The notes under the pieces are model-generated. The model worked only from the letters and a program-made list of their open reading frames with translations, did no database searches and was not told the origin of the DNA. This document shows positions 16,371 through 23,565 of a stretch of 32,224 bases of DNA, in pieces (the first letter of the stretch is position 1; the number at the start of each line of letters is the position of its first letter). The stretch spans positions 1 through 32,224 of the forward strand of contig DXCX01000081.1 in the NCBI GenBank assembly GCA_019115785.1. Direction: 5' to 3'. Source of the DNA: Candidatus Intestinimonas merdavium (GTDB lineage Bacteria; Bacillota; Clostridia; Oscillospirales; Oscillospiraceae). The position numbers and the translations under genes are program-made.

Positions 16371-17648
16371 TCATGCCTGGCCGCCGTCGGCAGCCTGCTC
16401 CATCATCTCGCCCAGGGCCTGAACACGGGTATCGTACTGGGCGGGGGCAAAGTTCCGGGGGTCGGTCTGATCGCCGTCGAAGCTGACGTAGGGCAGGCCG
16501 TTCTTCTCCTGGACGCGCTCGGCCGTCTCCACGTTCAAAAAGCTCATGAGCTTGCAGCTGCGGTTGAGGTGATAGACCACACCGTCACACTTGCCCTTCT
16601 CCATGATCCGCTGGAGGACCTCCACCTTGTTGCTCAGGCAGGTGTTGATATAGGTGCGGGTGTATGCCTCGGCCATAGAGTGGAGAGATTCGTCCTCGGC
16701 GTCATAGGTGAGATCCCAGATGTTGGGGTAGGCCGAGCCGGTCATGATGGCGCCCTGGTTTTTCAGGCTCTTAAAGGTATGACCAAGATAGGGCCATACG
16801 GCGATGCCCTCCCAGGTGACACGGTTCTTCTCGGCGCCCTTGAAGGCGGACTCGCCCTTCTTGTACTTCTCCTCCAGCTCGTCGGCAAACTTCTTGAAGG
16901 TGATCTCGGCGTAGTCCCGGCTCCGGGCGCACACCACCAGGGCCATATAGTTGAAGAGGTCGAAGCCGTTGAGGGGGGAGGGCTTGTACTGGCTCATAGA
17001 GGCGATGCGGTTCCACTGGGCAATGGAGCGCTGGGTCTGCTGCCGGACCTGGTGGAACTTCTCGTAGTCAAAGGGCCGGCCGCAGATAACCTCCAGCTGG
17101 GAAATGGCGTTGCGGAACTCGTCGGCGATGTACTCCTTGGCGTGCTCAGACACCGGCATGGTATGGTTGAAAGGCACGTCAATGACGATGCAGGGGATGT
17201 TGAGCTCGGCGGCCAGGTTCTCATACCACTTGAGCAGGGTGTTGCAGATGTTGTTGCAGGTGATGACCAGGTCGGGGAGGGGGACCCGGGCGGCGGGAGA
17301 GTTGGCCAGTACCTCCGGGGTCTTGCCCGTCATGGCCTCCTCCTTCAGCAGCTCCATATAGCCCATGTTCACCCGGCCATAGGAGCAGCAGTCCACGGAG
17401 TAGCCCATGCGGTCGGCCACCTCCAGCATGTCCAGGGCCCCCTTCCGGGCGCCGATGCCGGCGGCGTGGGTTTCGGGGTAGACCATGGCGATGTCCATGG
17501 CCACGCACAGCTCCGGCGGGGCCACGGAGGCGGACCAGCACACCAGCTTGCCATTGGCCTTGGCCTGGCGGGCCTCCTCATCCAGCTTGGCCTGATAGTA
17601 GGCCAGAAGCTCCTTGGCGGTCATCTCTTGGGTGGATTTCTCACTCAT
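16371..17648 (-). CDS. 2-hydroxyacyl-CoA dehydratase, alpha subunit (HgdA/FldB/LcdA family)
   Basis: This is the partner subunit, also carrying a [4Fe-4S] cluster, which receives the activating electron and takes part in substrate binding. The 425-aa protein has family marks at SVDCCSYGRVNMG (84-96), ITCNNICNTL (129-138), the HLNRSCKLMSF block (360-370) and GDQTDPRNFAPAQYDTR (392-408). Cys88 (or 87), Cys131 and Cys365 are plausible ligands. The ATG overlaps the activator stop by four bases (ATGA) and has AAGGAG 8 nt upstream, so the activator and this subunit are probably translated together. No broken motif was seen. Confidence 0.93.
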   Translation of the reverse strand: MSEKSTQEMTAKELLAYYQAKLDEEARQAKANGKLVCWSASVAPPELCVAMDIAMVYPETHAAGIGARKGALDMLEVADRMGYSVDCCSYGRVNMGYMELLKEEAMTGKTPEVLANSPAARVPLPDLVITCNNICNTLLKWYENLAAELNIPCIVIDVPFNHTMPVSEHAKEYIADEFRNAISQLEVICGRPFDYEKFHQVRQQTQRSIAQWNRIASMSQYKPSPLNGFDLFNYMALVVCARSRDYAEITFKKFADELEEKYKKGESAFKGAEKNRVTWEGIAVWPYLGHTFKSLKNQGAIMTGSAYPNIWDLTYDAEDESLHSMAEAYTRTYINTCLSNKVEVLQRIMEKGKCDGVVYHLNRSCKLMSFLNVETAERVQEKNGLPYVSFDGDQTDPRNFAPAQYDTRVQALGEMMEQAADGGQA

Positions 17649-18436
17649 GCGGAACGCTCCTTTCGCTTCATTTCCTCATAGGCCAGCAGCGCGGCGCCCA
17701 GGGCGCCGGTGAGCTGGGGATTCCGGGCCACCACCAGGGGCTCGCCCAGTTCCTTCTCAATGGCGTCGGCCACGCCGCCATTCTTGGCGGCGCCGCCGCA
17801 CAAAACCACCTCCCGCCGGACTCCTACCCGCTGGGCCAGGGCACAGGCCTTGGCCGCCACGCTGAAGTGGACGCCGGCGATGATGTCCTCCTTGGCCGTC
17901 CCCCGGGAGAGGAGGGAGATGACCTCGGACTCGGCAAACACGGTGCACGTGCTGCTCACCTGGGCGGGCGTCTTGGAGCGGAAGTGGTACTGCCCCATCT
18001 CCTCCAGGGGCACCTCCAGCACCCGGGACATGACCTCCAGAAAACGCCCGGTGCCGGCGGCGCATTTGTCATTCATGTAGAACTGGCGGATGCCGCCCCG
18101 GTCGTCCAGGGCGATGGCCTTTACGTCCTGCCCGCCAATGTCGATGATGGTGCGGGCGGCGGGCTCCTCAAAGAAGACCCCTTTGGCGTGGCAGGTGATC
18201 TCACTCATCTGCTTGTCGGCCATGGGCAGCGCGGTGCGGCCATAGCCGGTGGCCAAGATAAAAGACATGTCTTTGGTGGTAAGGCCGCTCTCGGCGGCGA
18301 TGGCCTCCAGCACACGGCCCGGGCCGCTGCTGCCTGTACCCGCCTGAACGGCCAGGGCCGCCACCACCTCCCGGCCATCCCGGAGAATGACCGCTTTGGA
18401 CGAGGCGGAGCCGACGTCAATGCCCATGGTATACAT
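17645..18436 (-). CDS. 2-hydroxyacyl-CoA dehydratase activator ATPase (HgdC/FldI/LcdC family)
   Basis: The activator (archerase) is a homodimer with one [4Fe-4S] cluster between its subunits. It uses ATP to fire a single low-potential electron into the dehydratase. The 263-aa protein has the ASKHA ATPase fold. The phosphate-1 motif MGIDVGSASSKAV is at 4-16, DIGGQDVKAI at 99-108, the first cluster cysteine Cys125 in MNDKCAAGTGRF, the second Cys164 in STCTVFAESEV, and LCGGAAKN at 212-219. Both cluster cysteines are present, so it should be active. GAGGAGGAG lies 5 nt before the chosen ATG; another ATG four bases upstream is out of frame. It lies 12 bp after the VOC gene. Confidence 0.95.
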   Translation of the reverse strand: MYTMGIDVGSASSKAVILRDGREVVAALAVQAGTGSSGPGRVLEAIAAESGLTTKDMSFILATGYGRTALPMADKQMSEITCHAKGVFFEEPAARTIIDIGGQDVKAIALDDRGGIRQFYMNDKCAAGTGRFLEVMSRVLEVPLEEMGQYHFRSKTPAQVSSTCTVFAESEVISLLSRGTAKEDIIAGVHFSVAAKACALAQRVGVRREVVLCGGAAKNGGVADAIEKELGEPLVVARNPQLTGALGAALLAYEEMKRKERSA

Positions 18437-18448
18437 ACATGCTCCTCC

Positions 18449-18883
18449 TCAGGGCTGTTTGGCAAAGTTGCGGTCGATGGGTCCGACGGTCTGGACCAGC
18501 TCGAAGAGGATGCCCTCGGAATAGCGGGGGCGGAGGAAATTGACGATAATGTCGGAGGTGCCTTCCACAGCCTCCTTTTCCAGCATCTCCAGGCCTTGGG
18601 CCTCCAGCTCACGGCTGGCGGCCTCCACATCCTCTACCTCAAAGGCGATGTGGGCGATACCGCCCTTGCCGCCGTTGAAGCGGGTGAGCACCCCTTCCCG
18701 GGGGATGATGAACTCAATGGGGCTTTCCAGCCGAGGTCCGTACTTGGTAAAAATAAGATCGGCATGGTAGCTTTTCACATAGCCGCGATAGTCAATCTCT
18801 AGACCAAAGAGCTCAATGAGCCGCTCGGCCTGTTCCATGGTGGGAAGAACAACGCCGACATGGTGCATCCGCAGGGGTTTCAT
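18449..18883 (-). CDS. VOC superfamily protein, methylmalonyl-CoA-epimerase-like
   Basis: The 144-aa product has the vicinal-oxygen-chelate fold: two paired beta-alpha-beta-beta-beta modules (about 5-60 and 75-130). Metal-ligand candidates are His8 (MHHVGVV), Glu57 (SPIEFIIP), His78 (GIAHIAFEV) and Glu128 (ILFELVQ), arranged as in methylmalonyl-CoA epimerase and glyoxalases. AAAGGG lies 9 nt before the ATG. It is the first gene of the dehydratase operon. Methylmalonyl-CoA epimerase inverts the alpha carbon of an acyl-CoA, so I infer that this protein may invert a 2-hydroxyacyl-CoA or another acyl-CoA in the same pathway. No mutase gene is near, which argues against ordinary methylmalonyl-CoA metabolism. 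A dioxygenase or glyoxalase role is less likely in this context. Confidence 0.8.
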   Translation of the reverse strand: MKPLRMHHVGVVLPTMEQAERLIELFGLEIDYRGYVKSYHADLIFTKYGPRLESPIEFIIPREGVLTRFNGGKGGIAHIAFEVEDVEAASRELEAQGLEMLEKEAVEGTSDIIVNFLRPRYSEGILFELVQTVGPIDRNFAKQP

Positions 18884-18914
18884 ATGAGGTCACCCTTTCT
18901 TTTGAAGTGCCCCC

Positions 18915-18943
18915 AGTGTAGCATGGACGCGGCCGTGAAGCCA
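18915..18943 (-). promoter_or_regulatory. Probable activator-dependent promoter of the dehydratase operon
   Basis: On the minus strand TACACT (18920-18915) is the best -10 box, about 30 bp before the VOC start. The hexamer 17 bp upstream is TGGCTT, a poor -35. A TTGCAT motif ends 4 bp further upstream, the position of a class II activator site. No sigma-54 type signal was found. Confidence 0.4.
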
Positions 18944-18947
18944 TGAA

Positions 18948-19002
18948 ATGCAATGGACTCTTCTGGAAATGCGTTGCATCAAATTTTGCAACAAGCATGC
19001 AA
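18948..19002. promoter_or_regulatory. Cluster of TTGCA(T/A) motifs in the divergent control region
   Basis: Four copies of TTGCAT/ATGCAA or TTGCAA occur within 55 bp: 18948-18953, 18974-18979, 18986-18991 and 18997-19002. The last three are centred 12 and 11 bp apart, about one helical turn. GTTGCA (18973-18978) and TGCAAC (18987-18992) form an inverted repeat. These are candidate binding sites for the divergently coded regulator. Confidence 0.5.
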
Positions 19003-19025
19003 GTTGATTCAAGTGGAAGGCGGAT

Positions 19026-19054
19026 TTGAAAATTAGTCCCTCCTATGGTATACT
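19026..19054 (+). promoter_or_regulatory. Sigma-A type promoter of the HTH regulator gene
   Basis: TTGAAA (19026-19031), a 17-bp spacer and TATACT (19049-19054) lie 35 bp before the regulator start. Transcription should begin near 19061, giving a leader of about 28 nt. Confidence 0.8.
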
Positions 19055-19082
19055 GGACCCCAACAGGGACCATAGGGAGGGA
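19037..19082. promoter_or_regulatory. Long inverted repeat around the regulator's -10 box, possible autoregulatory operator
   Basis: TCCCTCCTATGGT (19037-19049) and ACCATAGGGAGGGA (19069-19082) are complementary apart from one extra base. The left arm covers the promoter spacer and the first base of the -10; the right arm contains the ribosome site GGGAGGG. The left arm lies before the predicted start of transcription, so this acts as DNA rather than as an RNA hairpin. Confidence 0.5.
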
Positions 19083-19088
19083 CGCGAT

Positions 19089-20576
19089 ATGACGGAGTAT
19101 GGAGCGCTGCTCCGGCGCCTGCTGGATTTTACTGGCAGCAAGCTCTACGCGGTGGCCGATGAGGTGGGCTACGACGTCTCCTACATCAGCAAATGGTGCA
19201 ACAAGGACCTGCTCCCGGCGCCCAAGACGGCCCATGGGGTGGATGTGGCGCTGGGGCGGTATTTCGGCGCCGCCATCCGCCGGGACGCGGCGGAGTCCGC
19301 CTTTGACGCCGTCTTCCCCAAGGGTGAGGCGGGAGAGACGCTTGAGGCCCGGATCACGGGGCTTCTGGCGGATGCCTATGACGCCTCTGTCCACCGCCGG
19401 GCCGTCTCCAGCACGGCTCCAGCGGCGGAGGCAGAGCTGCTGGTCCGGCACCATGAGATCCTGAGCCGCCTGCGGGGTCTTCCCGCACCCGGTAAGGGGG
19501 AGACCGTGGTCTGTACCATCGACCTGCTCACCCTCCTCAAAAGCCGGGATTTTCCCGCGCTGGAGCACATTTTTCAAGGCAGCGGGGTCCACATCCATGT
19601 CGCCCTGGACCTGACGCCCTTCCAGCAGGGGGCGCGGGATGATATGGGGATACTCTACCGCTTCCTCAGCCGGAACCACGAGAGCTACATTACCCTGTAT
19701 GACGGCGCCGGTCTGGAGCGGGAAGGACTCCTGGGGGTGGGGGAACATACCGGTATGCTGGTGAGCATGGACGGTCGGGGAGAACTGGACGCCCTGGTGA
19801 TGTCCCAAGGCCCGGCGGGCGGGCGTCTGCGGGAGACCGCCATGGCCCGGCTTTCAGAGCGCCCCATTCTCCTGAGCCCCGCCCAGCCGGAGGATATGCG
19901 CCGGGGCGGGTACCGCACCGACTTTTACAGCCGGGATCAGTTTCAGTTCTTTTCCCCCTATGGATTTGAATTTCTGCTCCCCTCCTCCCTCTGTGAACCC
20001 ATCCTCCAGTCTGGCGGCCCCTCCGCCGGGCCTGTCTGGGACCTGCGGCAGCTGTTTATCACTTGGGAGGAGGTCTTCCAGAACAGCCACATCGACTTCT
20101 ACCTGCTCAAATCCTCCCTCCTGCGCTATCTGGACTCTGGAGAGCTCCTCTTCGCCGACATCCCCTACCGCATGTCCCGCACCCAACGCCTGGAGCACCT
20201 GGAGAACATCAAGGAGCTGGTCCTGGCCAACCACGACATCCACTTTCTAATCCTGGATGACGATACCCTCCCGCCTGGTCCGTCACCCAGCCTCGCGGTA
20301 TATCTCAGCCCCAAAAAGCTCTTTCTCAAAAATCCCGGCGCCTATCTCTCTGGGGTGGGCCCCATGTTTTACACCGTGCAGAGCGATCCCCTCATCCAGG
20401 CGGCCCGGCGGTACCTGGAGCGCTTACAGTCCCTGGACGCCTGCCAGCGATTTGACTACCGGGACGTGCCGGAGCTGGAGCGCCGGTACGGCGGGATGAT
20501 CTACCGCATGCTCACTATGCATCAGAGCGGCGGCGCGGACACCCAGTCCTCTTCCCCCGGACACGAGACCCGGTAA
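19089..20576 (+). CDS. HTH transcriptional regulator with a large uncharacterised C-terminal domain
   Basis: The 495-aa protein starts with a helix-turn-helix of XRE-like type (about 16-42), seen in KLYAVADEVG followed by YISKWCNKD. The other roughly 430 residues match no domain I recognise. They are mixed alpha/beta with segments such as HIFQGSGVHIHVALDL and FDYRDVPELERRYGGM, and have no membrane helix or Cys cluster. This could be a ligand-sensing part. GGAGG lies 8 nt before the ATG; a longer frame from 19026 begins inside the -35 box and is rejected. The gene is divergent from the 2-hydroxyacyl-CoA operon with a 205-bp shared region, so it is the natural candidate to control that operon and itself. 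That assignment is inference from position. Confidence 0.8.
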   Translation: MTEYGALLRRLLDFTGSKLYAVADEVGYDVSYISKWCNKDLLPAPKTAHGVDVALGRYFGAAIRRDAAESAFDAVFPKGEAGETLEARITGLLADAYDASVHRRAVSSTAPAAEAELLVRHHEILSRLRGLPAPGKGETVVCTIDLLTLLKSRDFPALEHIFQGSGVHIHVALDLTPFQQGARDDMGILYRFLSRNHESYITLYDGAGLEREGLLGVGEHTGMLVSMDGRGELDALVMSQGPAGGRLRETAMARLSERPILLSPAQPEDMRRGGYRTDFYSRDQFQFFSPYGFEFLLPSSLCEPILQSGGPSAGPVWDLRQLFITWEEVFQNSHIDFYLLKSSLLRYLDSGELLFADIPYRMSRTQRLEHLENIKELVLANHDIHFLILDDDTLPPGPSPSLAVYLSPKKLFLKNPGAYLSGVGPMFYTVQSDPLIQAARRYLERLQSLDACQRFDYRDVPELERRYGGMIYRMLTMHQSGGADTQSSSPGHETR

Positions 20577-20620
20577 GCCGCTCTTTGACCACAAACCTTG
20601 TTTTCTTCTCCCACATTTTG

Positions 20621-20629
20621 TGCTATCAT
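20621..20629 (+). promoter_or_regulatory. Extended -10 promoter before the lipoprotein gene
   Basis: TG, one base and TATCAT (20624-20629) form an extended -10 element 30 bp before the start codon. No convincing -35 is present at the usual distance, only T-rich sequence. No terminator was seen between the regulator and this point, so read-through is also possible. Confidence 0.45.
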
Positions 20630-20658
20630 ACATAAGAATCATACCTAGGAGGATAAAC

Positions 20659-21270
20659 ATGAAAAAGCGCACCATCGCTCTGCTCCTGCTGACCGCCCTG
20701 TTGGGCATACTGCTGACGAGCTGCGGCGAAGACGAACGCAACCACTACTCCCCCGGCTACTGGAGGGACAACGTCTTCTACGACGCCTTTGTGGACCTCC
20801 GCTTCACCCTGCCGGACGGCTGGGAGGCCACCAGCCAGGAGGACCTGGACGCCATGAGCGCCGAGGCCGATAAAATGCTGGATACCCAGCGGGGCGGCAC
20901 CGGTGAGGACCCCGCCTCCGTCTACCACTATGAGCTCTCTGCCAAGGACCCTTCCACCGGCAACGGCATCCTCATCCTGGTGCAGAGCTACAGCGGCAAC
21001 GCCAACGATTATATCGACGGCCTGGAGGCCGGCGCGGAGCTGGAGGGCGCCACCTACTCTGTGGGTACCACCGTCACGGTGCAGCTGCCCGGCCACGCCT
21101 ATCTGATGGTGCCTTTGACCATGGAGGGCCAGGATACTCCATACCAGCGTCAGTATCTGCGCAAGCAGGGGGACTACCTCATCAATATCATGCTCTTTTC
21201 CAGCCAGGAGGGAGAGGACGCGTTTTCTGCCCTGGTGGCTCAGCTCTCCGAGTTGGAAAATCCATCCTGA
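20659..21270 (+). CDS. Secreted lipoprotein, about 203 aa, function unknown
   Basis: The N-terminus is a type II signal peptide: MKKR, a hydrophobic run of Leu/Ala, then the lipobox LTSC with the lipidated Cys at residue 22. The mature part of about 180 residues is hydrophilic. A segment LRFTLPDGWEATS near residue 46 resembles the opening of small PsbP/DcrB-like lipoproteins of Clostridia, though this likeness is weak. AGGAGG lies about 6 nt before the chosen ATG, and starting 13 codons earlier would spoil the signal peptide. It follows the HTH regulator in the same direction. It might bind a ligand at the cell surface, but nothing in the sequence fixes a substrate. Confidence 0.85.
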   Translation: MKKRTIALLLLTALLGILLTSCGEDERNHYSPGYWRDNVFYDAFVDLRFTLPDGWEATSQEDLDAMSAEADKMLDTQRGGTGEDPASVYHYELSAKDPSTGNGILILVQSYSGNANDYIDGLEAGAELEGATYSVGTTVTVQLPGHAYLMVPLTMEGQDTPYQRQYLRKQGDYLINIMLFSSQEGEDAFSALVAQLSELENPS

Positions 21271-21424
21271 GACATTTACAAGGTGTGAAAAACGGTACCT
21301 GTGTTCAGGTCAGCACCCTCTTGTGGACCGTCGATTTGAGCGGGAAGCAGCGTCCGCAAGGACAGATGTATTTGGAAAAAAGCATAAATATGTGGAGTTT
21401 TTATACAGAAATTACTTCCTACAC

Positions 21425-21453
21425 TGGACATGCCTCCGCGTCCATGTTATAGT
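21425..21453 (+). promoter_or_regulatory. Sigma-A type promoter of the chemoreceptor-like gene
   Basis: TGGACA (21425-21430), a 17-bp spacer and TATAGT (21448-21453) match the consensus at 5 of 6 positions in each box. The leader would be about 90 nt. The preceding 150 bp after the lipoprotein gene are AT-rich around 21370-21415, possibly an UP-type stretch, and show no clear terminator. Confidence 0.75.
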
Positions 21454-21550
21454 ATGTGAGGGCAGGCAAGCTGGCCCCGCCGCCGCATACATTGCTGGTC
21501 CCGGGGTAAGATCCAGTGGCGCCTGCCGAATCAGAAAGGAGCGTATGTGT

Positions 21551-22375
21551 ATGCAGTCTGACGAGCTTTTGCTTCGGAATTGCATTCCGGTGCTGCAATC
21601 GTTGGGCACGGCGATGGGCTACAGCATTGCCATCACTGACCATGAAAAGTATATTTTCTATCTTCCCAGCGGTAAGCTGGACCTGAAAATCAATCCTGGC
21701 GACCCCATTCCAGACAATACCGCGATACGCCGTTCTTTGGATGAAGGACGGACCTACTCTCTCCGTGGGGACGTCAATACGTTTGGTATTCCCTATTTGG
21801 TCCGTTCCTTTCCGCTGCGAAACGCTTTGAGAAATGTAATTGGCGGCTGTGCGATCCTTCAGGCCACCGAGACTGAGGACCAGCTCCAAAAGCTCTCCAT
21901 GGATCTGGCTGCTGCCATTCAGGCCCTTACCGTCTCCTCCGACGGCATGGCCGCGCACATCGACGAAATGAGGACCTGCAGCGACCAGCTCCTCACCAGT
22001 ATGGAGGGAACCTGCAGCGCCATTCAGGACTCCAAACGCATTACCGATTTTGTCCATAAGGTCTCCCAGCAGAGCGACCTTTTGTCCATCAACGCGGTCA
22101 TTGAAGCCGCCCGAACGGGGCTTAGGGAGAGCGCCTTCCATGTGGTGGCCAAGGAGATGCGGAATTTGGCGCAGAACACCAAGGACTCCATGGAGCAGAT
22201 CAACGCTGTTCTCGCTCAGATCCGGGCCAGCAGCGAACAGAACTCCGCTGAGGTTCAGGCCCTCCACACTCTGGTGACTCAGATCAGTGACGAGATCGGA
22301 AACATTTTCTCCACCATCCGCCAGGTGAACGAAACAGCCACCACCCTCCAAAAAATTTCTTCTTCCCTGATCTGA
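21551..22375 (+). CDS. Soluble methyl-accepting-chemotaxis-like sensor protein
   Basis: The 274-aa protein has no membrane helix. Residues 1-105 form a PAS-like sensor of a type common in clostridial soluble receptors, with the blocks ITDHEKYIFYLPSGKLDL (28-45) and FGIPYLVRSFPL (78-89). Residues about 110-274 are a short MCP signalling hairpin whose tip is LLSINAVIEAARTG (177-190) followed by FHVVAKEMRNLAQ. Most receptors have a Gly-rich turn GE-GRGFAVVA here; this one reads GLRESAFHVVA, so coupling to CheA/CheW may be altered. Each helical arm is short, leaving little room for methylation sites. Two in-frame ATGs exist; I chose 21551, 9 nt after AAAGGAG, and 21545 is possible. No other chemotaxis gene is in the window. 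Confidence 0.85.
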   Translation: MQSDELLLRNCIPVLQSLGTAMGYSIAITDHEKYIFYLPSGKLDLKINPGDPIPDNTAIRRSLDEGRTYSLRGDVNTFGIPYLVRSFPLRNALRNVIGGCAILQATETEDQLQKLSMDLAAAIQALTVSSDGMAAHIDEMRTCSDQLLTSMEGTCSAIQDSKRITDFVHKVSQQSDLLSINAVIEAARTGLRESAFHVVAKEMRNLAQNTKDSMEQINAVLAQIRASSEQNSAEVQALHTLVTQISDEIGNIFSTIRQVNETATTLQKISSSLI

Positions 22376-22462
22376 CCGCCGTCCGCTCTCCCCTTTGGAT
22401 AGAGCCGACCTAAAGCGGCTCGGTCCATGGAATCGATACATACTATGTGACTGAAACCGGAT

Positions 22463-22498
22463 AAAAGCGGCTCCGCCGGCGACGGCGGAGCCGCTTTT
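22463..22498. terminator. Intrinsic terminator after the chemoreceptor-like gene
   Basis: Perfect 15-bp arms (AAAAGCGGCTCCGCC and its complement) flank a 6-base loop, ending in TTTT. The A and T ends make it able to work on both strands. It lies 88 bp past the stop and 19 bp before the next promoter. Confidence 0.9.
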
Positions 22499-22516
22499 CG
22501 CCCATATGCTTCCCTC

Positions 22517-22545
22517 TTGCCTCGCCGGGGCATGGGCGGTATAAT
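22517..22545 (+). promoter_or_regulatory. Sigma-A type promoter of the LRR/VWA/MoxR operon
   Basis: TTGCCT (22517-22522), a 17-bp spacer and a perfect TATAAT (22540-22545) lie 34 bp before the first gene. The leader would be about 28 nt. Confidence 0.78.
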
Positions 22546-22579
22546 GTTGCCTGCTGAAAACCGAAGGGAGGCCGAGAAA

Positions 22580-23557
22580 ATGGAACGACAAGCCGGTGAG
22601 AGCGAGCTGCTCCTCACCTGCCTCAGAACCCCGGAGGGCATCGTCCTCCTGCGCTGCGCCGCCGATGTCCCCCACGTGGTGCTGCCCGACAACGTGCTGG
22701 GAGAGCCGGTGACCGCTCTGGGCCCCTATGCCCTCTCCAGCAGGAGTCCCGACCTCTCCGGCTGTCCGGACGCCTTTCCGGTACACATCACCTGTGGCGG
22801 CGCCCCACCACAGCATGACGCCGGCGTCATCCGGTCCGTGGCCCTCCCCACCCGCCTCCAGGCCGTAGGGGACTATGCCTTCTATAACTGTCGGGGCCTT
22901 ACCGCCCTCACCCTCACCGGCGCGGTGGAACGGCTGGGCAGCGACTCCTTTATGAACTGTCCCCTCCAGTCCGTCACGCTGGCCCTGGGCGAGGACGGCC
23001 GGAGCTGCCTGCGCCCCCTTCTGGCTGACTGTACCGGTGATCTGGAGGTGGACCTGCTCTTTCCCCTCGCGGAACGGGCCCGTCTCTTCTTCCCCGCCTA
23101 CCATGAGGAGCTGGAGCTGCTGGCCGCCCCTCACATCTTCCAGACCCGCATCCAGGGGGGCGGCTACGCCTGCCGTCAGTGTGTCCAAAACGGCGTGGTG
23201 GACTTCGGCGCCTATGATGCCTGCCTGGACCGCCTTCTGGCCGAGCACGACTTCCGCTCGGCCAGTCGAATTGCCCTGGACCGGCTGCGCTGGCCCTTCC
23301 GCCTCTCGGCCAGGGCCGAGTCCGATTACCGAGCCTCTCTGGCCGTCCACAGCTCGGAGGCCGTTGGCCTCCTGCTGGACCGCCGGGATCTGGAGGGGCT
23401 GGCCTTTCTGCTGGCCCAAAGGCTTCTCTCCCCCGCCCAGCTCTCCGCTGCCTGTGACACCGCCCGGCAGCGGGGCGCCACCGAGGCCCTGGCCCTCCTG
23501 CTGGAGGAGCTTCGCCCCGCTCCCGGTCGGGGGCTGGAAAAATCCTTCGCACTGTGA
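22580..23557 (+). CDS. LRR_5 (BspA-type) leucine-rich-repeat protein, 325 aa
   Basis: The protein has no signal peptide, so it is likely cytoplasmic. BspA-type leucine-rich repeats run from about residue 85 to 137, shown by VIRSVALPTRLQAVGDYAF, YNCRGLTALTL and LGSDSFMNCPLQSVTL. A further degenerate repeat may lie near 30-55. The second half (about 150-325) is helical and Leu/Ala/Arg-rich, with Cys residues in YACRQCVQNG, and is not recognised. GGGAGG lies 8 nt before the ATG; the longer reading from 22517 begins in the promoter. It is the first of three genes and is followed after 8 bp by the VWA gene, so it probably serves as an interaction or adaptor part of that system. The role is inferred from context only. 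Confidence 0.82.
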   Translation: MERQAGESELLLTCLRTPEGIVLLRCAADVPHVVLPDNVLGEPVTALGPYALSSRSPDLSGCPDAFPVHITCGGAPPQHDAGVIRSVALPTRLQAVGDYAFYNCRGLTALTLTGAVERLGSDSFMNCPLQSVTLALGEDGRSCLRPLLADCTGDLEVDLLFPLAERARLFFPAYHEELELLAAPHIFQTRIQGGGYACRQCVQNGVVDFGAYDACLDRLLAEHDFRSASRIALDRLRWPFRLSARAESDYRASLAVHSSEAVGLLLDRRDLEGLAFLLAQRLLSPAQLSAACDTARQRGATEALALLLEELRPAPGRGLEKSFAL

Positions 23558-23565
23558 GGTGGACC

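Noticed and set aside
19026..19088. Longer start of the HTH regulator at 19026
   Set aside because: The codon is part of the -35 box and would not be transcribed from the predicted promoter; ATG 19089 has a good ribosome site.
18813..19808. 331-codon minus-strand frame over the divergent control region
   Set aside because: It runs across the regulator, both promoters and part of the VOC gene, with no family features.
22402..22421. Second hairpin (GAGCCG / CGGCTC) after the chemoreceptor-like gene
   Set aside because: The stem is short and has no T-tract; the strong terminator at 22463-22498 explains termination.
21419..23419. 666-codon open frame on the minus strand
   Set aside because: It is antisense to the chemoreceptor-like and LRR genes, crosses a strong terminator and shows no known motif or ribosome site.
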